From NCBI GenBank assembly GCA_022266195.1, contig WHVY01000003.1, positions 3,844,001 to 3,908,000 of the forward strand: a stretch of DNA of 64,000 nt, written 5' to 3'. The stretch comes from Tetranychus cinnabarinus (Eukaryota; Arthropoda; Arachnida; Trombidiformes; Tetranychidae). The notes beneath the pieces are model-generated. The model saw only the letters and a list, made by a program, of their open reading frames with translations. It was not told the origin of the DNA and made no database searches. Positions 1 through 11,727 of the stretch are shown here, one piece after another (the stretch's first letter is position 1; each line of letters begins with the position of its first letter). Both the position numbers and the translations under genes were made by a program.

Positions 1-1523
1 ATTAAGTGAATCAATATGATTCCGCAGTTATTGTTGTTGGAAATTTTGGAAAGATGAGAAACAGCAAGTGATGTATAAATTTACATTTGAAAACATCCTT
101 GTTAGCCTGACGATTTTAATTGTAGTTAAACTTGTTGACAGTTGTAGGTTAGAGTAACTTAATAGTTGACATTGTTGTTCATGATTTGCCCTTGAACTGA
201 TCATCAACCATAAAAATCAATTGTCAATTGTTGGCTTTACACTCAACATTTACAACTAATAATGTAAAGTACATGTAAAGTAGATGTAAAACCAATGAGA
301 CTTGGACTAGAACCAGAAAAAAGCACTCAACATTCATATTTGTTTTTTGGTTTGTTTAACTGGAGTCTGTGATTTGATTAAAAATAATTGTTTGACTCTG
401 CTAACAACACTGGATTTAACTTGATAACTGGATAATGATGGTCATTTTTATCCTATTTTATCGTAATTTTGATTATCTTGATACATGAAATCTTATATTA
501 GCTTAACAAGATATTTATATCAATCCTTTCACTCTTAATTTAAATGTGTTTATAGAATCGTTCAATCATTGAGTAAACAATTCAAGCATCAGAGTAAATA
601 TAAACAATGATTCTAGTTTTGAGGCTCAATTTGTAAATAAAACCAGAAAAAATGGCCTGGGGTGATAATGAAATCGGGTAATCATATTTTATCCTAAATA
701 AAATAATCATTTATTACGGGAGTTAATGGAAATTATTAGAGGAAACTAATGTGAATCATAAATCGCGCTTCAATGAAACCCAAAGGTTAGGCCAATCATG
801 TTACCCAATATGGTAACCATTGGTACCTAAAGGTTTATCGGGTTAACAATGTTTTATCAAAAGTTTTAGGCCTAACTATTTAGATCTGTGAGATGACAAT
901 TGAATTTTATTATTTAGATTTGGTAACAATTAGACAATATTGGACCCGATTGATGGAAACCAGGATTTTTGATTTTAAAGGATCAATGTCATTGAACTTG
1001 AAATGATTTTACTGTTTACCGTTGATGCTATCTATAGTTGTTTTGAATAGCTGTTCATTGTTTCCGTTGGATTTAAGATTAACTTGATTCTATCAATCAT
1101 TTGATTCCGTAGGATGGCCAAAAATGATAACGGATCTTTCAAAAAGAAAAGGAAAACAAAGGTAATTGGTGATAGATGATGATAAAAAGAAGGAGAATAC
1201 GATAATGAAAGGAGGAAGATGGTGAAAAAAGGAAAACAGAAACCAGAAGAAGGAACCAGTTTAAGGGAGGGATTTGATTAGAAAGCGAAGAAGATGAAAA
1301 AATTAAAAGAGAGAATTGAACTTGAAAAAAAGGAGAAGAAATCTGGTTGTTTTGATTTGAAAGTGTTCTGATTACTACATCATAATTAATCTGCACATCA
1401 GCATCATTTTCGCTGTGTCCTCTCGCCTCACCAGGACATTTTTGGGTCCAACTTGAGTGTTCATTGCTTTCTATCGTTTTCATCTCTATCAATACACATC
1501 TTTCATTATCTACAAACATCAAA
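1..1523. other. AT-rich non-coding stretch
   Basis: I see no supportable coding exon here. Both strands carry only short AT-driven open frames. The last ~120 bases before 1524 are pyrimidine-rich on the + strand and look like a 5' leader for the candidate exon that follows. Confidence 0.6.
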
Positions 1524-1565
1524 ATGCCTCCATTTGCAGCGGATTCATCACTTCCGTCTTCCTTG
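1524..1565 (+). CDS. Candidate first coding exon, gene unknown
   Basis: An ATG in good context (CAAAATGCC) opens 14 codons reading MPPFAADSSLPSSL and runs into a strong splice donor, GTAAGT, at 1566 (phase 0). The upstream leader is pyrimidine-rich and free of long A/T runs, unlike its surroundings. A pyrimidine tract plus AG at about 2154 is the nearest good-looking acceptor, but joining there meets a stop after nine more codons. No downstream exon belonging to this start was found before the lipase gene at 8209, which begins with its own ATG. It could be a real first exon with an unrecognised partner, a short peptide, or a chance combination. Confidence 0.25.
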
Positions 1566-2546
1566 GTAAGTCACAATCTCTACCCATTATATCTTAACCC
1601 ATCAGTGCTCACCACACATTTAACAGACCAAATGATTCCAGAATTTCAGAATCAGCCATAAAATCTCTAAACTTAGCAGTTTAGGTCATTTATTTTGCCA
1701 AATTAAAACTATCATTTATTGATAATTATTCATTATGAATCTGTTTTGATTGCTGAAACATTTTTAGTTGAGCTTGGACCTAATAAGAGTTGAATTTACA
1801 ATTGGCAAAATAAACGCGCCCAACCTGGTAGTTCATCAACTAGTACTCCTGATTGACTAAATTAACCTGTTCAAATTTCATGTAAACCAATATTTCAAGT
1901 GAAAATAAAACACCAACTCCAATTTTATTAACATGTTCAGTGGTTCTAGCCTCATGCATTCTTATTCACATGTTTATTTTGACAAGGTTGACAATGATTA
2001 CCCCAAATTGATACAATTTAACCAGGGATTTTTCCAATAGTATCTTAATTGTTATCCTTAATCTGTACGATTTTCAAGTTTGATTTGTCATTGCATTGCA
2101 AAATTGCCCTTGTTTTAACTTCTCACATTATTTCCTCTCTTCCTTCTCGAACAGATTTGCTTCATCAGAAACCTTTTATATTGAATTCAATAATAATTAG
2201 TGATTGAATGAAGGTAAATCTGATCAAGGTAATCAAGGGAAAGTTATAGTTTTATCCATAAAACCATTACATTGACATTTAACAAAAAGCCATTAATTTC
2301 TTGGTGAATAATTTTGAAATTATTGATATCATTTTGTTCAAATTATTCAAGACTCGTATTACTGATCATCTGCTCATACAATTATCGACAAATTCCGAAT
2401 AATCAGCAAAACAAACAAAAATCTGTTTTGATGATCCTGAGAAACTGGTGATTCTGAGTTTTGTAATAACCCTTTAGGGTAAACCAGATAACTTACATTT
2501 GCAAATAACAAAAACAAATGAAGAAACATTGACATAACCCTGAAGA
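1566..2546. other. AT-rich non-coding stretch
   Basis: No coding region is supported. It would be intron if the 1524 exon is real. The only notable signal is the pyrimidine-rich acceptor-like tract ending near 2154. Confidence 0.5.
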
Positions 2547-2553
2547 TATAAAA
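2547..2553 (+). promoter_or_regulatory. Candidate TATA box of a putative peptide gene
   Basis: TATAAAA lies 79 bases upstream of the ATG at 2632, leaving room for a start site near 2575-2580 and a short leader. TATA-like strings are common in AT-rich DNA; the call rests on its placement ahead of a signal-peptide exon. Confidence 0.35.
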
Positions 2554-2631
2554 AGCATCAGATGATTCAAAACTTGTTGCTATCTTAATGTTTAATCATT
2601 ATATAATAACCTGATGAGTTAATTTGTTTTC

Positions 2632-2689
2632 ATGAAAATTCATTTCTTCATGATACTTGTAGCTTCCATTGTTAGTCTGTCTCATGAAT
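2632..2689 (+). CDS. Candidate signal-peptide exon of a small secreted protein
   Basis: ATG at 2632 opens MKIHFFMILVASIVSLSHE: a short basic start, a hydrophobic core of about 12 residues, then a polar end, which is the layout of a signal peptide. The frame meets a consensus donor, GTAAGT, at 2690 in phase 1. A TATA box sits 79 bases upstream. A possible second exon begins after the acceptor at 3384-3385 (pyrimidine-rich tract, then AG). In the right phase it stays open for 69 codons to TAG at 3595-3597. That exon includes four Cys in its first half, but its second half is hydrophobic and AT-driven, so it is doubtful. No family is recognised. Confidence 0.35.
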
Positions 2690-5600
2690 GTAAGTCAATC
2701 AAATAATCAAAACAACATTCATTTTTTCAAATAAAATTGTTAAACGAAAATATTTTGTCCATTTTTTACCAGAAACAATAAAGTTAATTGTCACAATTAA
2801 CCAACAATTGTCGAGCAAAAAATAATCATTTGTAATGAAAACCAGGAATTAAATCTTATTCAAAGATACAAAAGATTCCAGAAAATGGGTTTTGGGTTGA
2901 AAGACCAGAAAAAAATGAAACAAAACAAAACATCTTTCAATATTGATCTCAATTGAAACAATGAAAGATCCTATTAACTGTATTAACATCATCACTATCC
3001 TAATGGTGATTAATTGATTGAGTTAATGGTTAGTCAATGAATAGGAAATGATAGGTTAAAGAGGCCAATGATGGAGGTCAATATGATGATCACTGATCAA
3101 CACCTAATTTCCAATTGATTGTCTTAATCGAAAGCTATCAAATCTGGTCAACCAGTTAAAATTGACCAACAATTGAACACTTTTTTGTTCACCTGTTTAA
3201 CCTTAGTTACATTGAATTGAATTAAAACTAACTTTGTGTTCACAAACAATTTAATTTTACCTTGACAAAGGATCAATAAATCATTAGACGCAAACCATAA
3301 CAGTTAACTTAATAGATTTGCTTACCAATCAATTGTCCAGAGAAATGCGTTCAAAACTGATTTAAACTGCATTTTTGTTTAACAGTCAATCTGCTAACTA
3401 TTAACCTTGATTGTAACAGCAAAATAACAAATCCAATCAAATATCAATGTGAAGATGTTGATATTTTTTTTTGTTGCTTTCAATTCAATCATAAACAATT
3501 ACTCTTTATTCACTCACTTATTATAATTCAATTGACTTTAATCATTTACCTTGAGATGATAATGTATTTAGAAAATGCTTTCAACATTTATCTTTAGTGT
3601 TGTCGGTTCAATTGGTTGATAAACATGATTAGCTTCATCTGTAGTTCAATAGCATTTATCATCAGATCAAGCCCTTTAATTGTCCCAAAAACAAATAATC
3701 GGGTTGATTCGGACAATCAAAGAGGCTCCGAGTTAATCCATCATCTGTTCACCCAAACATGACTCGATGTTAGGAAAATATCAAACGAGACTCAATTTTG
3801 GATTCATTTCTTAGCAATCAAATTGATAAACTGGCGAAAATAATTTGAAAAATTAACTTGGAAATTAAAAGCTAAATCATTTAAGCCTAACGTTTAATGT
3901 TTATGTTGCTTGATTAAAATGGGCAAGTAAATTGCTCGCTGGTCATTTAAATACAGTTGAATTGCTTATCTATTTATTATCCTTAAGTGTCAAAATCAAT
4001 TGTTGAATCAATGGTCACTTGATGAAACCAGATTTGACAGATTTATTGAGCTGTAAATGTAACTCGATTTGACAATCAATTAGTTGTTGATTAAAAATGA
4101 CAAATGATTCAGGTTTTTCCAAATTTATATAAATTGTGATAAAATTAACTACAAATTTATGCTTAATCAACAAATAAAGGTCAATGTGCATCATCAAGTA
4201 ACTAAAACCAGTGAGTTAAAATGGTTATTAAATTAAGCGACTTGATTAGTTGAACATCCAACAATTTTACTAAACCTTACTTATTGACAATTTGGAGGTT
4301 AGTTTGGTGTTTAAATTGTTGGTTTGATTAATCTTGAAAACATTGTTTCATTGATTTGCCGAGAAAATTGTTCAACCAAAGATTGAGTTATTTTTATCGC
4401 AATTTGATTCATGATTTATGGAAAAAATGTCAATTAGTAAAATAAGTCTATTTATTGTTTTAGCTACAATCAAAATCAACATTACCATTAACTTACATTA
4501 GCCATTGTAATTATTTGAAAACAAGGACAAATCAAGAGGGCAAGACAATTATTTACACATTAAATTCAACCTTTAATTAAAGACACAACTAATCAACAAA
4601 CCAAAACATTGGGTTTACTCGTTCATCAACTCTTAAAATTGGGTTTCAGTCTGGTAACATCAAAGAGTTACTCTTTGGGTAACACACAAAACTGGTTTAG
4701 TTATTGTTGCTTTATTTTGTATCAATAGTGAAAACTAATTGTAATCAGCTGTTGATTGGGATTCTTATGATTAACAAATTACAATATTAGTCCTTGAAAT
4801 GTCGTTTTAAAAATAGCAAGTATTGGGAAGTTGAATTAAATTGTAAAATTATCTAAACGGACATTAAATTGGTGTTTTTAATTTCCTAAATCTTCAATCT
4901 GGTTAATCTTGAACTGATTCCTGTTTCTAATTTTGTGGTTTCATCAGTTTTTGGATGCCTTCAACTGAATTAATATCATTTCCCTGAACTTTTGCAGTAA
5001 GTTGATAATGGTAAAAGAGATAGCAACAATTAGATTAACAACAATTATCCAAGGTTTTTTGTACATTGAATTGAATCACTTTGGAGTTTGATCGAATCTT
5101 ACATTGAATGAAATATCGTTTAACTAGCACAGTAGATTATAATTAATATTACAATAATCGATGGTTGGTGCTACTGGTTAGTGTCTGATCCTTTCCTTGA
5201 CTTTCACACAAAGAGTCAAGTAGTAAATTCATTCTGGTCAATTGGTCTGTGATTATTATCTAATGATAATCAAATTCGTGATTGATGATTCAATTAATGT
5301 TGCCTCTTTTGTCTCTAAATATAATCTCTTTCAATTGACCATTAACTTGAGGTCAAGGATTGATTAATTGTCATGTTATTACATTTTGTAATACAATTCA
5401 ATTGTTATAAACAAATAAAATCCACCAATAAAGCTTCAGTGAACAGCAAGTTTAGAGCACAATTAAGTTGATCAGTCTTGATTAATTTTTGCGGTTGGCC
5501 AGATAAGTTGAAATTTCGCAAATCAACAATAAACTTTTGTTCAATTTGAAAGGCCACAAATGGCATTGTGATCATCTGATTGCCAATCAAGCTTTGTAGT

Positions 5601-8208
5601 CTCCACCAAATGACCCTTTGAAAATGTCCTTCTAGGCGTTTCTCTCAACTTCTTGACTCCACCAATTGTTTCCTAGACTAATTAGAAAAAAATTTAGATT
5701 AGAAATTGAACATTTCATGTGGATTAATTTTACTGTTTTACAGTAACAATAAAAACATGGTTAATCCTATGGGACGAAAAGTGGATAAACTAATTCAATT
5801 GTTTTCTTAGATTATCTGTTCATCCATTTATATATTCCAAATTGGTCATGTTTTCAAACAAAGACGGCTTTACTCTGAACGTTTATTGTCCCAAGAGTCT
5901 GAGTCTTAAAGCAGGAACCTTTTGAAGACTGAAAATTCGGAGTCCAAATACTTTTCTCAAACCAAATAAGCCTTTTTGAAAAAGGCTAATAAAAGGAAGT
6001 TGAATTAAAGCCTGAAGCTTAAAATCTGGTTAGGAAGGTTGTTAACTAACTGATTGTCTGCATTTTTAGGTTCAATAATGAGACCAAAAGGTTGATTATG
6101 GTTTACAGTATAAATCAGTTGAGAATAGTTTGAGGTTAAATTGGTTTGTTTAATTAGTAACTAGAAATCGAATCTATAATTTTTCCTTAAATCTCTGGTT
6201 AAAGCCTGTAAAAACGTGTTTACTTAATTAACGGCAGAATATAGTCTTCTTTTGACCCTGAATTCGAATCGAGCTATAGATGCAAATGGTAAGAACTTTT
6301 TCTAATGATGTTAAGTCAATTGCTATACATGGACATTAAATTCAGACTGACTGGTAATATAAAAGAGAAGAAGTTTTATCTGGAATAGTAATTTGATTAT
6401 TGATAATTGAAAAACAACTTTCATTATTAATAATACGGAAAACGAGACTTCCCTAATGACATTATCCGGTAATTGTTTACAAAATGAAACAATTAATAGG
6501 TGAAGAGGGATAAAGGGATAAAGTTCAGCTATTAGTTGAAACAATAGGATCAAACAATTGAAGCTTCCAGGCTTAACCGAGTAATATAATCTCGTTAGAT
6601 AAGCAGCTAAATATATGTTAGCAGGGTAATTGTACACATTGATTAGCCAGACCAAAAATAGAATCTGATGAAATAAAGTTGAGGAAAGTGAAAGATTGAA
6701 CCGAGATTCTGAGAATAATTTTCCTGAATTTCTACGATAATAAAATCAAGGAAGAAATTGATCCCAATAACTGGTTATGTAATAGAGTAATAATGTAATA
6801 ATGCATTAGACGAAAGATTTATGCTGAAAAGTTATATCATGTAATTTTTAGCCGCAATATTTAAAACTTAACGAGTCAGCAAAGGGTTATGTTGTTTGGT
6901 TACTTTTGGTTGATGATTCAAAATAACCAGCGGCAGTTTAACATTACCTGGGGAGAACGAAAAATTTATGAGAATAATCACAAAATGATTCAATAATCCT
7001 TGAAAATTTATATACCTTTCAGTCCAATCCATAGGAAAACAACAGAAAAAAGAAGATTGTTCACTTGATGATCGCCCAAGGTTGCTTTTTTAGGTTTCGA
7101 GTGATCAATTAATTCCAAGTGTTGATTGTACAAGAGCTCGTAGCCAGTTACATAACTCCAAGTCGTCATAGCGATGGCCAGATGGAGGAAAAATTTATAG
7201 TAATATTCACCACGAGAGAAGAGGTTGCCATTTGAAAAATCGTGTTTCTAGTCTCTGTTTGTAATTTTTCTTGATCCTCCAGCTTAACCTGAAATCACAC
7301 ATGATTCCTCTTGAAGATTAATCAATGTATTAGATATGACTTTTCGTTGAATAGGGATAACTTGCTGGAAAACCCTGATGCTAGAAGAAATAAATAAATT
7401 TATCAATTCAGTTGTTTTTTCATTCGATTATTTTTTTACCTTTTGTATCTAAAGATTAGATAGACTCTTCCTTTGTCAATCAAGATCTCCAGTTGCCTAA
7501 TAATCCGGAATCAAATAGTTTAACAATTGTCACTCACAGATTTTTCTTCCTTGTCTTTATCTAGCGGTGCAGTCAATGATAATTAGTAAAAAGATGATCA
7601 CATAGAAACACAAAAATAAATAAGACAATAGAGTACCAAAACCAGTCAGTAAATAGGAGAGGTTTACAGAGAGAAGAAGATAGAGAAAAAACAGAGAAAA
7701 CAAGAAAACTGTAGATGAACAAAGAAAGAGAAGAAGAAAAAGAACGAAATCAATTTTAACAAACGATAAGCTAATGGATCACATGAACTCAAAAATGTCG
7801 AATCCTTAGAGGTTCTTTTACTCTTATCTTTACTCTTTTCCCTCTCAAGGGACACTCACTGAAAGGGAAAAAGACACTTGACTCATATTTTCACACCCCT
7901 TGTTTATCAGTAAACCCTGTTGCTCCCTCACCTTACTGTATTTAAGCTTGTTGTCTAATCCAACAGTTTCATCATCATCTGCATAAATGCAAACCTTGCT
8001 AAATTTTCAACTCTGACTATTCAACTTATGTTGCTATAATTTTTATATCTGTTACCATGCTTTAAACTGTTACCCTTTTTATAAATATTTCATTTCCTCT
8101 GTTAAACGTTTTTTTAAAACCTAAAGAAATCTTGTTATGTTTTATTGTTAATTATCTTTAATATATTTTTTTCATCTTTACGTGTGTTTTTTCTGCCAAT
8201 TTGACAAC
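2690..8208. other. Long gene-poor AT-rich region
   Basis: Apart from the doubtful second peptide exon (3386-3597), I see no exon with recognisable protein similarity on either strand. The longest minus-strand frames (4015-4197, 6323-6655, 7664-7855) are hydrophobic or Lys/Ser/Phe-rich and look like translations of AT-rich or A/G-rich sequence. The last ~200 bases are probably promoter and 5' leader of the lipase gene. Confidence 0.5.
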
Positions 8209-10564
8209 ATGGTTTTCGATTCTTTATTTGATATTCTTCAGTCACTTTTTATCCCGCCCAATCCAAGTGAACCTTCAGAGAACGATTGTAAGCTGGACTT
8301 GCCACCTTCTTTGACATCACCATCATCACCAACATCATCATCTTCATCGTTTTTCTCTTCATCGACACCTTCACCTTTGCCTTCTACTTTATTCGATTCA
8401 TCTTTACCATCACTTGTAAATAATTCAATCATTGAAAATGCTGAAAAGGCCTTTTCCCAATTGTTTCAATCTTTAAAAAAGCACAGTTCCACCGAAACTA
8501 AATTATATTGTAACATTGAACAACTTTATGGAGGAGTTATTCAAATTGCCAGTTTTGCTCATGAATATAATTTTCAACAAGTTAATGCCAATGGATATTG
8601 GACTTTTGTTCGTAGTTGTACAAAATTGGCAAATATGCTGAAAGATCGTCTTAGCGATCTATCTATCCATGATGATCTAGAATTGCTGACTGCCAGTTAT
8701 TTGAGACTTCTCAACCATATTCTTAATTTTCGAGAGATTACTAAAAGTGGAATAGTTGACGAAAATTTTAATAATCTCTCAGTTGATGAACAAAAACTTG
8801 CAGATCAGCAGCAACTACAGCAACAACAACAGCAAAAAGTGATACCAGTCAGTAGAGATGAAGTAATTTCCATTACTGATGAAGATGGTTATCATCAGAG
8901 CAATGTTCAAGGCAATGAAATTTCCACCGACAACTTGACAGAACCTCAAAATTTTAATCATCAATCATCTAAACCCATTTTACCTCTATTTGTCCCACCT
9001 AGTGCTTACTCTGTTGATATTTTAAGAGAAGCATCTTCAAGTCAAAGTCAATTACTTCGACTTTTTTCATCTTTTGGAGCCTTCTGGTTTTGTAAATCGA
9101 TGAGAATTTTCTTTGAAGTATATATATTTGCTGTTGCTTTTTTCGGGGAACTGTTTCCATTTTCATTGAAAACACTTTGGTCTCGAGATTATCGAGCTGA
9201 TTTATTTACAAAATGGACACAATGTCCATCAACATCCTATCCTTTCGATATATGGGAAATTTTGGACTACAAAGTAGTTTGCAAAGGTTTAATACCCCTT
9301 TTATTTCTTGGCAAAGGGATTCAAACACGAAATATTGAAGCTAGCCCACAAAACACATTTGTGTATACCAGAGATGGCAAAGATGTTGTGGTGAATCAAC
9401 CAGGTGGAAAAGTGACTCCTTCTGTTAATGAAAAACCTATCAAATGTCGTCTTATTCACAAATCAAACCGAGATACTAGTAAAGGTTATCTTTTATTCCA
9501 CGTTCATGGTGGAGGTTTTATAGCTCATTCTCCAGATTCACATGAAAATTATCTCAGACAATGGGCACACGATGTGCCTGACATGACAATATTCTCGGTT
9601 GGTTACACCTTGAAGCAGAAGTTTCCGACCGCTTTACAAGAAGTTCTCGACGCATACCTTTGGGTTACCTCAGGATCTCCTGATGTAGCTCAAGCTATTG
9701 GTTTTCAACCTAAAAAAATTATTTTCTGTGGTGATTCAGCAGGCGCTAACCTTGCTCTATCACTTCTCTTAACTCTCAATGACTTGTCCAATCGTGATCC
9801 TAGTGACCAAAGACTAAGGCTTCCGGATGGAATTTTCTCAATCTATGGCGCTTTCCTCCTCTCGCCGCTGGTCGGTCCTTCACGAGTTATGGGCGCAATA
9901 GATCCACTTCTCTCGCCTGGCGTTTTGCTTACATGTGGAGGTGTTTATGGAAATATCGTTGACGATCAAGTAGCGACTGAAGGTGGGTTCAATCATCCTA
10001 TAATTGCTTCAATTTATTTTAAATTTTGACTTTTTACTTATTCTGACTTTATATTTTAACCTTTTATAGAAAGTATAAGTTTACCTAGATGGGATCCATG
10101 TGATGGTGTTGCTGAGAATGTGAAACGTCTTCTCTTGGCCACTTATTCCTTGGTAATATCTATGTCATCAAATCAAACTCAACCATGGTTTATCTGTGAT
10201 AAATCAAACTTCTCCAAGAAATTAAAGACTCTAGCTGATCGAACTCATACACCGTATGCATCACCTTTAACATATCAAAAATTTGATTCTCTAAGTAAAA
10301 TCCCTATGCAGATTTTAACTTCAGAGTTCTGTCCACTATTAGATGAGAGCATTACAATGGCTAAATTATGGAAAGGTAAGGATAGAATTAAAAAGTCTTG
10401 AGATTTAAACTAATGACATTTTTCTCAATCATATTTCAGGGCCAGTTAATCTTGATGTCATGGAAGATTTACCGCATGGTTTCCTCAACTTTACCATAGT
10501 CAGTCCTGAAGCTCGAAAAGGTGCACTACTATGTAGTCAACGGCTTAAAGAGATGTTCGAATAG
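8209..10564 (+). CDS. LIPE: Hormone-sensitive lipase (3 exons), catalytic Asp replaced by Cys
   Basis: Exons 8209-9982, 10070-10375 and 10440-10564 join in phase to 734 residues (human LIPE is about 775). The start is the ATG before VFDSLFDILQ; an in-frame GTG upstream is ignored. The N-terminal HSL domain (roughly residues 75-390, with YCNIEQLYGG and NGYWTFVRSC) is followed by the alpha/beta-hydrolase domain. The oxyanion loop HGGGF starts at H433, the nucleophile is S510 in GDSAGANL, and the catalytic His is H706 in DLPHGF. The motif that normally reads L-D-P-x-L-D-D/E-S reads F-C-P-L-L-D-E-S, so the catalytic Asp position is Cys679 (TGT). The family hydrolyses diacylglycerol and cholesteryl esters in cytosol and on lipid droplets. 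Ser- and Gln-rich low-complexity runs occur near residues 30-65 and 203-212. A polyadenylation signal AATAAA is at 10669. Family assignment is firm; activity is uncertain. Confidence 0.92.
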
Positions 10565-11727
10565 AAGTCGCTCGCCTTGATCAAGAATGTTAAACTAAAA
10601 AATTTAATTAACGGAAGCACAAGACACTAAATGATAAAACGCTATTTTGTATTGCATTGACAACCAAAAATAAAGGAGAGTCAAGTTCAATATCGGTTAG
10701 GGCCTCATAATTTCATTGAATTGTTGAGTGAATTAATAGATCAATCTGGGTCTTGTATGTTTGAATAGTACGATCATAGTAGTCGGTTGGTCGGAGAAGA
10801 CGAAAATAAGACAAAAGAATGAAGAATCTATAGATTAATTGAAGGCGAATTTTGACTGTTAATCATTTAAATTGATATTAAGTGTTGATAGTGTTTAATG
10901 ATACCAAAGTTTACCCTTGGAAGGCCTTTTTCATTGAAAGATTCACAAATAATAAATGGTTAAATGATCATTGAATAGATGAAGATGACGATTGAGAAAT
11001 AAGTGACTGACAGACTGAGTATGATAAAAAGATGAATGAGGGTGAGGAGTTAGATCCGTTATTGTGCGTTTAAAAATAGACATATTAGTGAAATATCGAA
11101 AGAGTAAATAAATTAAGAATGATGATACAAATTGTGAAAGCTGGAAAAAGATGAAAATTTTCACCTTGAAGGAATTGACATTTTTCTTAATAATCTTGAT
11201 CATTTAATCTTCACTTCTCAGTCAGTCGATCATCTTGTTGATCATCTAAATCGATGTGGTTAACAATTGATTTCTCATTGCTCTAGCCAGCCTAACCAAC
11301 TCGGGCCTCGCAACTTATACCAATCATTCAACAGTCTTTCATTTATATTTTTGCATTCCGTCAAACATTACCATTCATGATTATTCCTAGACAAAATGAT
11401 TTTATGGACATCAGTGATAATCAAATTGACGTTAAATCAACTAATTTTTACCTTTTAACCTCATCATGTTCATATTGTCGACCATTTTGATTGAAATTTG
11501 TGCTCAGTGAATTTTTCCCAGAAAAAGCTCAATTTTTTCAACTGCAATTATAAACCTGAAAATAAATTGAACACAAATATAAAAATTATATTGAATAACT
11601 ATTAAACTGTTGATTTACTGGGTGTATCTCTGAATTACACATTTATTTACAGATTAAATATCAAAATTAAAGGTAAACCAAAATCGAGCGAAACAATTAG
11701 AAAATAAAAAAGACAAGTGAAAAGACA
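10565..11727. other. Lipase 3' UTR and intergenic spacer
   Basis: It contains the lipase 3' tail with AATAAA at 10669-10674, then AT-rich spacer leading to the transporter start at 11728. The minus-strand frame at 10943-11203 is not supported by any similarity. Confidence 0.6.

Noticed and set aside
1139..1522. 127-codon minus-strand frame opposite the candidate exon at 1524
   Set aside because: Its second half is a Ser/Phe/Leu run that is the complement of an A/G-rich stretch; no similarity seen.
6323..6655. 110-codon minus-strand frame
   Set aside because: Leu/Ile/Phe-rich throughout, as expected from reading AT-rich DNA; no motif, no promoter or splice signals that stand out.
8238..8432. 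Acidic minus-strand frame inside the lipase first exon
   Set aside because: Shadow of the Ser-rich low-complexity codons of the lipase.
10943..11203. 86-codon minus-strand frame between the lipase and the transporter
   Set aside because: No similarity; composition follows the local AT-rich sequence and there are no supporting signals.
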